A stretch of DNA of 64,000 nucleotides from CAVVSD01 sp963837655 (GCA_963837655.1 CAWIOK010000017.1:147035-211034), one strand, 5' to 3'; numbered from the stretch's first letter, positions 25,032 through 33,930 are shown. The notes: a model not told the origin generated them from the sequence alone. A program made the numbers and translations.

Positions 25032-26474
25032 ATGTCCCTCCTGCTGCCCCCCGTCCATGAGCTGGACGCCGAGCCCGCGCTGCGCTTCGGCGACCGGGAG
25101 CTCTCCTACCGCGAGCTGCGTGACGCCGCGGCCGCCGTCGCCGAGAGCCTGCGCGGCGTCGGCCGCGCCGCCGTCTGGGCGGAGTCCACGCTCGAGACCT
25201 GCGTCGCCGTGGTCGGCGGCCTCACCGCCGGGATCCCGCTTGTCCCGCTGAACCCGAAGCTGGGCGTCAGCGAGCTCGGCCACATCCTCAGCGACTCGCA
25301 GCCGGAGGTCGTCCTCGGCGCCCCGGCGGGCGCGCTCGACGCCGTCGACGCGCCGCCGCCGATCGCCGCGGTGGACATCGACGCCAAGGGCGGCGAGCTG
25401 CCATCCGACGAGAGCCTCGACGACGACCACACGGCGCTCGTCATCTACACGTCGGGCACGACCGGGCGGCCGAAGGGCGCGCTCATGCCGCGCCGGGCCA
25501 TCTCGTCGAACCTCGACGCGCTGGCCGACGCGTGGGACTGGACCGGCGCGGACCGCCTCGTGCATGCGCTCCCGCTCTTCCACGTGCACGGCCTGGTCCT
25601 CGGGACCCTGGGGCCGCTGCGCCTCGGCGGCCACATGCGACACCTCGTGCGCTTCGACGCTGCGACGGCGGCAGCCGCGCTCCTCGACGGCGGGACGATG
25701 CTGTTCGGCGTCCCCACCATGTACCACCGGATCGCGGCCGGCGCAGAGACCGACAGCACCGTCGCCGACGGCCTGCGCTCGGCACGTCTGCTCGTCTCGG
25801 GCTCCGCACCGCTCCCTGCCCCGCTCTTCACCCGCATCGAGCAGGCGACGGGGCAGCAGGTGGTCGAGCGCTACGGCCTGACCGAGACGCTCATGAACAC
25901 CGCGGGGCGCGCGGACGGCGTCCGCAAGCCCGGCTACGTCGGGCTGCCGCTCCCCAACGTCGAGCTGCGGATCGTCCTGGACGAGGGTGGCGATCTCACC
26001 GACTTCGACGGCGAGACGATCGGCGAGGTCGCGGTGCGCGGGCCGAACGTGTTCACCGGATACCTCAACCGTCCCGACGCGACGGCGGAGTCGATGCGCG
26101 ACGGGTGGTTCTTCACCGGCGACCTGGCCACGCGCTCGCCCGACGGCTACGTCCGGATCGTGGGACGACGCTCGACCGACCTCATCAAGACCGGCGGCTA
26201 CAAGGTCGGGGCAGGCGAGATCGAGGTCTCGCTGCTCGAGCATCCCGCCGTGTCGGAGGTCGCCGTGACCGCCGGGCCCGACGAGGACCTCGGCGAGCGG
26301 ATCATCGCGTGGGTCGTCGCCGAGGACACGTCCGCGACGCCCGACCCCTCCGACCTCATCAACCACGTCGCCCAGCAGCTCGCGCCGCACAAGCGCCCGC
26401 GGGAGGTCCACTTCCTCGACGAGCTGCCACGCAACGCGATGGGCAAGGTCGTCAAGCAGCGCCTGGGCACGTGA
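25032..26474 (+). CDS. Acyl-CoA synthetase (AMP-forming, malonyl-CoA synthetase-like)
   Basis: The 480-residue adenylating enzyme has the P-loop-like IYTSGTTGRPKGALMPRR, the YGLTETLMN motif, DGWFFTGDLATRSPDGYVRI with the hinge region GRRSTDLIKTGGYKVGAGEIE, and the catalytic Lys in RNAMGKVVKQRL near the C-terminus. It is shorter than typical fatty-acyl ligases and resembles MatB-like malonyl-CoA synthetases, though the acid is not certain. Its stop overlaps the GTG of the enoyl-CoA hydratase gene (GTGA), giving a two-gene operon. Confidence 0.85.
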   Translation: MSLLLPPVHELDAEPALRFGDRELSYRELRDAAAAVAESLRGVGRAAVWAESTLETCVAVVGGLTAGIPLVPLNPKLGVSELGHILSDSQPEVVLGAPAGALDAVDAPPPIAAVDIDAKGGELPSDESLDDDHTALVIYTSGTTGRPKGALMPRRAISSNLDALADAWDWTGADRLVHALPLFHVHGLVLGTLGPLRLGGHMRHLVRFDAATAAAALLDGGTMLFGVPTMYHRIAAGAETDSTVADGLRSARLLVSGSAPLPAPLFTRIEQATGQQVVERYGLTETLMNTAGRADGVRKPGYVGLPLPNVELRIVLDEGGDLTDFDGETIGEVAVRGPNVFTGYLNRPDATAESMRDGWFFTGDLATRSPDGYVRIVGRRSTDLIKTGGYKVGAGEIEVSLLEHPAVSEVAVTAGPDEDLGERIIAWVVAEDTSATPDPSDLINHVAQQLAPHKRPREVHFLDELPRNAMGKVVKQRLGT

Positions 26475-27247
26475 CCGGCCTCGCGGGGCAGCTCGTCATC
26501 GAGCGCCCTGCGGAAGGGGTCACCGTTCTACGCATCGAGCGTCCCGAGCGCCGCGGGGCGCTGTCGGCGGGGATCCTCGAGGCGCTGCGGGCGGCGTTCG
26601 CCGCCGCCGAGGACGGGTGTCTCGTCGTCACCGGGACGGGCGAGATCTTCTCCGCCGGCTACGACCTCAGCGGCATCGGCGACCCGGTCGATCCCGAGGT
26701 CGCGCACGCGACGATCGCCCCGGAGACGGTCGCTGCGCTCGACGCGCTGCAGTCCTGTCGCGTCCCGGTCATCGCGGCGTTGAACGGCCCGGCGCTCGGC
26801 GGCGGCCTCGAGCTCGCGCTGGGGTGCGACGTGCGCTTCGCGGTGCCGGGCGCCTATCTCGCCGCTCCGGCAGGCAGGCTCGGCCTCGTCTACTCGCCCG
26901 GCGGCCTGGCGCGCGTCCTCCGCGGGCTCCCCGCGTCGCTGGCGGCCGAGCTGTTCGTGCTCGGACGCCACGTCGATGCCCAACGCGCGCAAGCGCTCGG
27001 CGCGCTGACGGAGATCGTCGCGCCCGCCGATCTGCAGTCGGTGGCGCTCATGGCCGCGCAGGAGGTCCTCGCGCAGGGACCCGGCGCGGTGCGCGCCAAC
27101 ACGCTGGCGCTGCGGGCACTGCGCGCGGGCGCCGACGACGCGGTCCGCGCGGACCTCGCCGCGACCCGTCGCGCAGGGATGCGCTCGGCGGAGTTCGCCG
27201 AGGGCGTCGCGGCGTTTCGCGGACGCCGCGACCCCGACTGGGGTTAG
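26471..27247 (+). CDS. Enoyl-CoA hydratase/isomerase family protein
   Basis: This 258-residue crotonase-fold enzyme has the oxyanion-hole segments FSAGYDLSGIGD and IAALNGPALGGGLELALGCDVRFA. Hydratase, isomerase and decarboxylase activities share this fold; the Glu pair of classical hydratases is not obvious, so the reaction is uncertain. The GTG at 26471 overlaps the ligase stop, so ligase and crotonase probably act on the same acyl-CoA. The TAG overlaps the stop of the convergent dapF-like gene within TTAG. Confidence 0.85.
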   Translation: MTGLAGQLVIERPAEGVTVLRIERPERRGALSAGILEALRAAFAAAEDGCLVVTGTGEIFSAGYDLSGIGDPVDPEVAHATIAPETVAALDALQSCRVPVIAALNGPALGGGLELALGCDVRFAVPGAYLAAPAGRLGLVYSPGGLARVLRGLPASLAAELFVLGRHVDAQRAQALGALTEIVAPADLQSVALMAAQEVLAQGPGAVRANTLALRALRAGADDAVRADLAATRRAGMRSAEFAEGVAAFRGRRDPDWG

Positions 27248-28062
27248 AACGCCCCGAGCGCGGCCACGAGCTCGGGATCGAGCTCTGCGGCGAACACCGG
27301 CACCGCCCAGCCCGCGAGGTCGACGTGCAGGTCCTCGCCGACGTCGACCGTCAGCTCGCCGCCGTCCAGTTCGACGGTCACCGGCGAGTCGCCGCCGCGC
27401 AGGACATGCGCGATCGCCGCGCCGGTCGCCCCGGTGCCGGAGGACAGCGTCTCCCCCACCCCGCGCTCGAAGATGCGCGCCCGGATCGTGTCCGGCCCGA
27501 GCTCGCACCACCAGCTGACGTTCGTGCGATCGGGGAACAGCGGGTGGTGCTCGATCGCAGGCCCGATCGCGGGCAGGTCGAGCGCCTCCAGCTCATCGCG
27601 CTCGGCCATCCGGATCGCCGTCTGGGGGTTGCCGATCTCGACGTGCTGGTAGGCCCAGCGGCGTCCGTCGGCCTCCAGCTCTCCCTCGCCGCGCAGCCGC
27701 GCACGGCCCATGTCGACGGTGCAGTGCGTCTCGGACTCGATGCGCGGGCGCAGCTCGCCGGCAACGGTCTGGATCGAGAACTCGCGCGCGTCGGTCCAGC
27801 CGCGGCGATGCAGGTACATGATCGCCTCGCGGGCGCCGTTGCCCGACAGCTCGGCCTCCGAGCCGTCCGGGTTGAAGATCCGCAGGCGGGCGACGAACCC
27901 GGGCTCGTCCGCCGGTGTGAGCTCGAGCACGCCGTCCGCGCCGACCCCGTGGTGGCGGTCGCAGAGCAGGCGGACGCGGGCGGGCGTCAGCGCGAACGGC
28001 AGGCTCGCCGCCTCGAGGACGATGTAGTCGTTGCCCAGGGCCTGCCACTTCTCGACGCGCAT
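27244..28062 (-). CDS. DapF-fold protein lacking both catalytic cysteines
   Basis: The 272-residue protein has the full diaminopimelate epimerase outline: KWQALGNDYIV at the N-terminus, RHHGVGADGVL, FNPDGSEAELSGNGAR, GNPQTAI and FERGVGETLSSGTGAT. In true DapF two cysteines act as the acid/base pair (GNGARC and ETQACG in the Haemophilus enzyme). Here these positions are Glu79 and Ser208. It may be a racemase or isomerase with altered chemistry, like the Glu-based PhzF branch, or an inactive homologue. It lies downstream of miaA (11-base gap), far from the dapE-C-D cluster. Confidence 0.85.
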   Translation of the reverse strand: MRVEKWQALGNDYIVLEAASLPFALTPARVRLLCDRHHGVGADGVLELTPADEPGFVARLRIFNPDGSEAELSGNGAREAIMYLHRRGWTDAREFSIQTVAGELRPRIESETHCTVDMGRARLRGEGELEADGRRWAYQHVEIGNPQTAIRMAERDELEALDLPAIGPAIEHHPLFPDRTNVSWWCELGPDTIRARIFERGVGETLSSGTGATGAAIAHVLRGGDSPVTVELDGGELTVDVGEDLHVDLAGWAVPVFAAELDPELVAALGAF

Positions 28063-28073
28063 CGGCGCGGACC

Positions 28074-28958
28074 CTACGGCAGCAGCCCGGCGGCGACGTC
28101 GGCCGGGTCGCGGCCGGTGACGTCCACGAGCTCCGCGCCCGGCAGCTTGCGCATCCACGTGAGCTGGCGCTTGGCGTAGCGGCGGGTGCGGGTCTTCATG
28201 GCCTCGACGTCCCCGGCCAGCAGCTCGGCGAACCCGAGCGCCGCGCGGGCGGTCGGCGACGCGCCCGCCGCGTCCGCGCGGCGGACCTCATCGACGACCC
28301 CGGCGGCGATCATGGCGTCGACCCGGGCGTCGATGCGCAGGGCGAGCGCCGGACGATCCATCGTGAGGCCGACGAGCCGGGTGGGATGGCGGGTCGCCTC
28401 GGTCCAGAGCTGGCCGTCGTCCTCGTACGCGATGCCCTGGTCGTGCAGCTCCAGCGCGCGGAGGACACGTGTGCGATCGCTCGGCAGGATGCGGGCGGCG
28501 ACGTCCGGCAGCACGGCCTGCAGGCGGCCGTGGAGCACCTCTGGGCCGTCGGCCTCCAGCTCGGAGGTCAGCCGTTCGCGAACGCCCGGCCGCGGTGGCG
28601 GGCGCAACGCGAGATCAGCGAGCGCGGCGCGCAGGTACAGGCCGGTGCCGCCGACGACGATCGGCGTCGCGCCGGTCGCGAGCAGCTCGTCGATCTCTGC
28701 GTGGGCGAGCCGCGCGTACGCGCCGGCCGAGCACGTCTCCGTCACGGGGACGAAGCCGACGAGCCGATGCTCGAGCTCCGCCCGCTGTGCCGGATCGGCG
28801 ACGCCCGTCAGGATCTCGAGACCCTCGTACACCTGCAGCGCATCGGCGCCGACGGCGACCGGCCGCTCGCCTCGGTCCCGCAGGCGCCGGGCGAGCGCGA
28901 CGGCGACGTCGGTCTTCCCCACCGCGGTGGGTCCGAAGAGGGCGAGCACGCGGGTCAC
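28074..28958 (-). CDS. miaA: tRNA dimethylallyltransferase
   Basis: MiaA transfers a dimethylallyl group to N6 of A37 in tRNAs reading UNN codons; MiaB (34344-35660) then adds the methylthio group. The 294-residue enzyme has the P-loop LFGPTAVGKTDVAVALA, GADALQVYEGLEI, PIVVGGTGLYLRA and the C-terminal KRQLTWMRKL. GTG at 28958 is preferred; upstream frame has no family similarity. The divergent FIST gene starts 19 bases away, so both promoters must overlap neighbouring coding DNA. Confidence 0.93.
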   Translation of the reverse strand: MTRVLALFGPTAVGKTDVAVALARRLRDRGERPVAVGADALQVYEGLEILTGVADPAQRAELEHRLVGFVPVTETCSAGAYARLAHAEIDELLATGATPIVVGGTGLYLRAALADLALRPPPRPGVRERLTSELEADGPEVLHGRLQAVLPDVAARILPSDRTRVLRALELHDQGIAYEDDGQLWTEATRHPTRLVGLTMDRPALALRIDARVDAMIAAGVVDEVRRADAAGASPTARAALGFAELLAGDVEAMKTRTRRYAKRQLTWMRKLPGAELVDVTGRDPADVAAGLLP

Positions 28959-28977
28959 GAGGGATATGGTGCCTGGA

Positions 28978-30138
28978 GTGTCCGTTCGCATCTCCTGCGG
29001 GATGTCCTTGGCGACCGACCCGCGTGAGGCCGCGGGCGAGGCGGCGCGCGAAGCCGCCGGCGGTCTCGACGGTGCGGCGGCCGATCTCGCCATCGTCTTC
29101 GCCTCCGGCGCGCACCTGCTCGCACCCGAGGTCACGGTCGAGACCGTCAGCGAGACGCTGACCCCCGGAGAGCTCATCGGCTGCGGGGCGAGCGGCATCG
29201 TCGGCGACGGCCGCGAGATCGAGGACGGGACCGCGATCTCCGTCTGGGCGGCGGACCTCGGCGACGGGGTCGCCACGGCGTTCCACGCCGAGACCCAGGA
29301 GCTCGACGGTGCGATCGCGGTGCTCGGCATGCCCGAGCTCGAGGGCGCGGGTGGGACCATCCTGCTCCCCGACCCGGTCACCTTCCCGCTGGACGGTCTG
29401 CTGGCCGAGCTGACGAGCCACGCGCCGGGCGTCCCGATCCTCGGAGGCGTCGCGAGCGCAGGCGCCGAGGACGGCGGCACGGTGCTCTTCGCGGGCGACG
29501 AGGTGCACGAGCATGGCGCGGTCGGCGTGCGCCTCGACGGCGTCGAGTTGCTGCCGCTGGTCTCCCAGGGGGCCCGCCCGATCGGCCCCGAGCTCACGAT
29601 CACGGCCTGCGACGGCCAGATCATCCAGGAGCTGGCGGGGCGCAACGCGCTCACCAAGCTGCGCGAGGTCGTCGACGGGCTCGACCCGGTCGATCAGGCC
29701 GTCCTGAGCCAGGGACTGCTGCTGGGCATCGTCGTCGAGCCCGGCAAGCCCGACTACCTCCAGGGCGACTTCCTGGTCCGCAACCTCCTCGGCGCCGATC
29801 CGGACACCGGCGCGATCGCCGTCGGCACCGTCGTGCGGCCGGGCCAGGTCGTCCGGCTGCACGTGCGTGACGCCGCGTCGGCGACGCGCGACCTGCGCGA
29901 GGCGCTCGGGCTGCGGCGCGCGGCGCTGGGCGGCGCAGCGCCCTCGGGGGCGCTCGTCTTCACGTGCACCGGCCGCGGGCGAGGGATGTTCGGGGTGCCC
30001 GACCACGACGCGTCGATGCTGCACAACGAGATGTCGGGCGTCCCCGCCGCCGGCTTCTTCGCCGCCGGCGAGATCGGTCCGGTCGACGGCGCGAACTTCC
30101 TGCACACGTTCACCGCCACGGTCGCCCTGTTCGCGTAG
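28978..30138 (+). CDS. FIST N and FIST C domain protein
   Basis: The 386-residue protein consists of an N-terminal FIST domain (LIGCGASGIVGDGREIEDG near residue 65) and a C-terminal FIST_C domain (about 230-370, with GRGRGMFGVPDHDASML and FFAAGEIGP). FIST domains are predicted sensory modules that bind small ligands such as amino acids and are usually fused to signalling domains. Here they stand alone, so the protein may pass its signal through a partner. GTG start at 28978; a short-chain dehydrogenase follows after two bases, suggesting one operon. Confidence 0.87.
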   Translation: MSVRISCGMSLATDPREAAGEAAREAAGGLDGAAADLAIVFASGAHLLAPEVTVETVSETLTPGELIGCGASGIVGDGREIEDGTAISVWAADLGDGVATAFHAETQELDGAIAVLGMPELEGAGGTILLPDPVTFPLDGLLAELTSHAPGVPILGGVASAGAEDGGTVLFAGDEVHEHGAVGVRLDGVELLPLVSQGARPIGPELTITACDGQIIQELAGRNALTKLREVVDGLDPVDQAVLSQGLLLGIVVEPGKPDYLQGDFLVRNLLGADPDTGAIAVGTVVRPGQVVRLHVRDAASATRDLREALGLRRAALGGAAPSGALVFTCTGRGRGMFGVPDHDASMLHNEMSGVPAAGFFAAGEIGPVDGANFLHTFTATVALFA

Positions 30139-30140
30139 CC

Positions 30141-30935
30141 GTGCAGCTCGCCGGGAGAACCATCCTGCTGACCGGCGCGACCGGCGGCCTGGGCCACGCG
30201 CTCGCGCAGGCCTTCGCGGCGCGCGGGGCGCGGCTCATCCTGAGCGGCCGCAGGCCCGATGTCCTCGAGTCGCTGGCCGCGTCCGTCCCCGACGCCATCG
30301 TGGCGCCCGCCGACCTGACCGATCCCGCCTCAGTCCGTGCGCTGGCGGAGGCGCATCCGGATGTGGACATCGTCGTCGCCAACGCCGCGATGCCCGGGTC
30401 GGGACGGCTGGAGTCCTTCGCCGAGGACCAGATCGACCGGGTCCTCGACGTGAACCTCCGCGCGCCGATCGTCCTCGCGCGGCTCTACGTCCCCGCGATG
30501 CGCGAGCGGGGCTCCGGGCACTTCGTGTTCATGTCCTCGCTGTCCGGGCGTGCGCCGGTCGCCGGCGGCTCGCTCTACGCCGCGACGAAGTTCGGCCTGC
30601 GCGGCTTCGGCGCGTCGCTGCGCGCCGACCTGCGGGGCACGGGCGTCGGGGTGTCGATCGTCTCCCCCGGGTTCGTCCACGATGCGGGGATGTTCGCCGA
30701 GAGCGGCGCCGAGCTCCCGCCCGGCTTCCGGACGGTCTCGCCCGAGCGGGTCGCCGACGCGACGATCTCTGCGGTCGAGCGCGATCGCGGCGAGGTGACG
30801 GTCGCGCCGATCGAGCTGCGGCTCGGGACGGCGCTGGCCGCGGTGGCCCCCGACCTCGCCTCGAAGGTCTCCAACAGACTCGGCGGCGAGCGGATCGCCG
30901 AGCGCATGGCCGAGGGCCAGGCCGACAAACGCTAG
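30141..30935 (+). CDS. Short-chain dehydrogenase/reductase
   Basis: This 264-residue classical SDR has the cofactor loop TGATGGLG, the NAA motif in VANAAM, catalytic Ser in FMSSLSG and the YxxxK pair in LYAATKFGLRGF. The residue after the second strand is Arg (LSGRRPD), which favours NADP(H). Substrate unknown. GTG at 30141 is two bases beyond the FIST stop. Its TAG overlaps the stop of the convergent MscS gene within CTAG. Confidence 0.87.
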   Translation: MQLAGRTILLTGATGGLGHALAQAFAARGARLILSGRRPDVLESLAASVPDAIVAPADLTDPASVRALAEAHPDVDIVVANAAMPGSGRLESFAEDQIDRVLDVNLRAPIVLARLYVPAMRERGSGHFVFMSSLSGRAPVAGGSLYAATKFGLRGFGASLRADLRGTGVGVSIVSPGFVHDAGMFAESGAELPPGFRTVSPERVADATISAVERDRGEVTVAPIELRLGTALAAVAPDLASKVSNRLGGERIAERMAEGQADKR

Positions 30936-31834
30936 GCCGCCTGCGGGTTCTCGACCCTGCGCGTCTCGGGCGCGACGGCGGTCAGGACCTCCCCGGCGAG
31001 TCTCGGACCGTCCGCGGCACGCTCGGGCGTCGCGGCGATCCGGACGACGATCTCGTCGCCGTCCATCTCCTCCAGGGTGACGCGCGGCTCACCACGCATC
31101 GGTGTCTGGACGCCCTCCTGCAGCAGGTTGTGGACGTCGATCGGGGTCACGCCCGGTCGCAGGCGCGCCCGCAGGTCGACACCGGCCGGCTCATGCAGCG
31201 GCGTGACCGCCTGTCCGAGCACCACGCTGTTGGGGACCATGATCGCGTCGTCGCCGCTGGCGAACGTCGTGTAGAGCAGGCCGAGTGAGCTCACGACGCC
31301 CTCGACCTGGATGCCGCCGCCCTGCAGGCTGACGCGCTCGCCGACACGGAACGGCCGTGCGCTCAGCAGCACCGTCCCGGCGAAGAGGTTGCCGAGCGTC
31401 TGCTGGGCCGCGAGACCGAGCACGACCGCCGTGAGCGCACCTCCGAGGGCGAGGGTCTGCGGCGCCAGGCCGGCGACGCGCAACGCGACGAGCAGGGCGA
31501 TGATCACGGTCACCAGCCGCAGCAGGAAGCCGATGGTGCCGGCGGTGCCGGGATCCAGGCGACGGAACAGGTACGGGCCGAGCGCGCTGCCGACGTCGCG
31601 CGCCAGGGCCCATCCGAGGATCACCAGCGCCACCACGGTCCCGATGCGCACCGGCAGGTCGAGCGCGGGCCCGAACAGGTCGCCGCGATAGCTGTAGACG
31701 GCCATGACGCCGGCGAGAGCCGGGAACAGCACGACGAACTCGAGGCGGGCACGCTTGACCGCGCGGGCGCTGATCTGGCGGGCCAGACCCACCTCGCGCC
31801 AGTTGTGGCTCTTCGTGTCCATGAGGTGCTTCAT
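30932..31834 (-). CDS. MscS-family mechanosensitive channel
   Basis: The 300-residue channel has three to four hydrophobic helices, with the pore-lining TM3 and first beta-domain segment LGLAAQQTLGNLFAGTVLLSARPFRVGERV typical of MscS. The C-terminal half is the beta and alpha/beta cytoplasmic vestibule. It would release solutes during hypo-osmotic shock, complementary to the OpuC uptake system. The ATG at 31834 gives MKHLMDTK; ATG at 31822 is a possible alternative. A CRP-like site lies 39 bases upstream. Confidence 0.9.
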   Translation of the reverse strand: MKHLMDTKSHNWREVGLARQISARAVKRARLEFVVLFPALAGVMAVYSYRGDLFGPALDLPVRIGTVVALVILGWALARDVGSALGPYLFRRLDPGTAGTIGFLLRLVTVIIALLVALRVAGLAPQTLALGGALTAVVLGLAAQQTLGNLFAGTVLLSARPFRVGERVSLQGGGIQVEGVVSSLGLLYTTFASGDDAIMVPNSVVLGQAVTPLHEPAGVDLRARLRPGVTPIDVHNLLQEGVQTPMRGEPRVTLEEMDGDEIVVRIAATPERAADGPRLAGEVLTAVAPETRRVENPQAA

Positions 31835-31872
31835 ACCGGTGGAGCACCGTGAGGCAGCCACAGTCGCGCTTG

Positions 31873-31888
31873 TGTGATCTCCGTCACG
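31873..31888. promoter_or_regulatory. Putative CRP/GlxR-type operator upstream of the MscS gene
   Basis: TGTGATCTCCGTCACG matches the TGTGA-N6-TCACA consensus of cAMP-receptor-type regulators at nine of ten conserved positions. It lies in the 107-base gap upstream of the MscS gene, 39 bases from its start. A match this good is expected once or twice by chance in 64 kb, so only its place in a rare intergenic gap supports it. Confidence 0.3.
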
Positions 31889-31941
31889 GCTCGGCGGATC
31901 GAGGAGCCTTCGTCGACGCGGCGGTGCAGACCCGTCGTGAG

Positions 31942-32775
31942 CTACGCCTCCGCGTTCTGCGGCTCGAGCCCCAGGCGGTGCCCGCGGTGGCCGTCGGGGT
32001 GCTGCACCGGCTGGATGTCGCGCTTGGTCACCGACACGTACGCGACCAGGGCGACGAACGCCAGGAGGCCGATGGCGGTCACGATCCCGTCCCCGAGCCC
32101 AAGGCCCGTGTTCGCGCCGGGCTTGGAGAACCAATCCGCGAACGACGCGCCGAGCGGGCGGGTGATGATGTAGGCGGCCCAGAACGCGACGATCGGGTTC
32201 AGCTGCGCGCGCCACCACCCGAGCGCGGGGATCGCGATGAGCGCGCCGAACGCCAGCGCGGAGCCGAAGAAGCCCAGGTCGAGCTGCATCGCGGTCCAGT
32301 CCCCCGCTGCGGTCCCGAGGGAGAAGGTCGCGAACACCGCCATCCAGTAGAAGCGCTCGCGGCGGGCGGTCGTGATGCTGTGGATGGAGAGCGTCCCCTC
32401 GCTGCGGTACCACAGCGCGAAGACGGCCGCCACGCCGAGGGCGCAGACAGCCGTCGTGATGGCGTAGGAGATCCCCGCACCGTCGCGCACGCCGTCTGCG
32501 GCCATCGTGCCGAAGATGGCGACGGCGAGCACAGCGGACCAGTAGATCGGCGCTCGGTACTCGCGGGAGCGCAGCTGCAGGCGCAGCGCGACGACGAGGA
32601 AGACGACGCCGACGACGCCGGCCATCGCCACGTTCGTCTGGCCGAGGAAGTCGGACGTCGACTCCCCGATGCCGGTCGTGAGGAGCTTGATGACCCAGAA
32701 CAGCAGGCCGATCTCGGGGACCTTCGCAGCGAGAGGCCCGCGCAGGCTTGGCTTTCGTGAGGTGAGCTGTGGCAC
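31942..32775 (-). CDS. DUF347/COG4705-type multispanning membrane protein
   Basis: The protein has about eight membrane helices arranged as repeats, each starting with a FWVIKLLTTGIGESTSDFL-like or YWMAVFATFSLGTAAGDW-like segment, the mark of DUF347 repeats (COG4705). Function of the family is unknown; conserved polar residues in the helices suggest a transporter. I chose the GTG at 32775 (VPQLTSRKPSL) as start, giving 277 residues; the frame remains open to 32889, but that region contains the SOS box of the divergent gene. Confidence 0.75.
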   Translation of the reverse strand: MPQLTSRKPSLRGPLAAKVPEIGLLFWVIKLLTTGIGESTSDFLGQTNVAMAGVVGVVFLVVALRLQLRSREYRAPIYWSAVLAVAIFGTMAADGVRDGAGISYAITTAVCALGVAAVFALWYRSEGTLSIHSITTARRERFYWMAVFATFSLGTAAGDWTAMQLDLGFFGSALAFGALIAIPALGWWRAQLNPIVAFWAAYIITRPLGASFADWFSKPGANTGLGLGDGIVTAIGLLAFVALVAYVSVTKRDIQPVQHPDGHRGHRLGLEPQNAEA

Positions 32776-32854
32776 CTCGGCAAGATCCGCCGGGTCGCCT
32801 GACGGGATCCTGAACGCGGCCGCCTCCCGGACAGATGTCCGTCTCCGCAATATG

Positions 32855-32868
32855 CGAACATGTGTTCG
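32855..32868. promoter_or_regulatory. LexA (SOS) box upstream of the radical SAM gene
   Basis: CGAACATGTGTTCG is a perfect match to the Gram-positive/actinobacterial LexA consensus CGAAC-N4-GTTCG, with six-base arms CGAACA and TGTTCG. Its last base is the G of the GTG start of the radical SAM gene, so LexA bound here would block transcription or a nearly leaderless start. It is the only exact match I saw in the window. Confidence 0.7.
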
Positions 32869-33893
32869 TGCGTTGGGAGAACCTGACAACCGAGGAGGAC
32901 GAGCGGACCCGCCTGCCCGGGTACTCGCGGCCCGCGGTCGTGCGGCACTTCGACGCGCCGGAGGCGCTGGAGACCCGCTTCTACGAGGTGCAGGCGAAGT
33001 CGGCTCTGAACCGCGTGCCCGAGCGGTCGCGGATGCCGTTCCGGTGGACGATCAACCCGTACAGGGGTTGCAGTCATGCCTGTGTCTACTGCTTCGCTCG
33101 CCCCACCCACGTCTTCCTCGGCCTCAACGCGGGCCGGGACTTCGAGCGCGAGATCGTCGTGAAGGTCAACGCGCCCGAGGTCCTGCGGCGTGAGCTGGCG
33201 CGGCCGTCGTGGAAGGGCGAGCACGTCGCGATGGGGACGAACACCGACCCCTACCAGTGGGTCGAGGGGCGCTACAAGCTCATGCGCGGGATCTGGGAGG
33301 CGCTGCGTGACGCGCGCAACCCGTGCTCGATCCTCACGAAGTCGCCGCTGGTGCTGCGCGACCTCGATCTCCTGCGCGAGATCGCGGAGGTCACGGACGT
33401 GAGCGCGTCGTTCTCGGTCCCGACGCTCGACGAGAAGGCGTGGCGGGCGACCGAGCCGCACACACCGAACCCGCGGGCGCGGCTGGAGGCGATCGCGGAG
33501 CTCAACCGGGCCGGCATCCCGACGGGCATCCTCGTCGCGCCGCTCATGCCGGGGATCAACGACGACCCCGCGCAGGTCGAGGCGATCCTGCGCGCGGCCG
33601 AGAAGGCGGACGCGACCTCCGTGGGCGGCATCGGGCTCCACATGCGCGGTGAGGTCCGCGACGTGTTCATGGGCTGGCTGCGCGACGCCCGGCCGGATCT
33701 GGTCCCGCGCTACGAGGAGCTCTACGCGCGGGGCGCGTACGCCCCGAAGGCCGAGCGCGAGCGGCTCTCGGCGCTCATCCGGCGCGGACGGTTCCGTGGG
33801 CGCAGTCCGGGGTTCGTGCTGCGCGACCGGCGGCAGGCGAAGCCGCCGGTGGCGCAACCGCCGCAGCAGCCCGCGCAGGAGTCGCTGTTCTGA
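32868..33893 (+). CDS. Rv2578c/SplB-like radical SAM protein
   Basis: This 341-residue radical SAM enzyme holds its 4Fe-4S cysteines in GCSHACVYCFARP (Cys68, Cys72, Cys75), preceded by the conserved FRWTINPYRGC. It belongs to the Rv2578c group related to spore photoproduct lyase, often labelled DNA repair photolyase; the reaction is unproven. The GTG at 32868 gives the VRWENL start typical of the family. An apparent LexA box ending at the start codon supports a role in the DNA damage response. Confidence 0.88.
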   Translation: MRWENLTTEEDERTRLPGYSRPAVVRHFDAPEALETRFYEVQAKSALNRVPERSRMPFRWTINPYRGCSHACVYCFARPTHVFLGLNAGRDFEREIVVKVNAPEVLRRELARPSWKGEHVAMGTNTDPYQWVEGRYKLMRGIWEALRDARNPCSILTKSPLVLRDLDLLREIAEVTDVSASFSVPTLDEKAWRATEPHTPNPRARLEAIAELNRAGIPTGILVAPLMPGINDDPAQVEAILRAAEKADATSVGGIGLHMRGEVRDVFMGWLRDARPDLVPRYEELYARGAYAPKAERERLSALIRRGRFRGRSPGFVLRDRRQAKPPVAQPPQQPAQESLF

Positions 33894-33930
33894 GCGATGA
33901 GTTCCGCGACGCGGTTGGGTCATCACCGGC

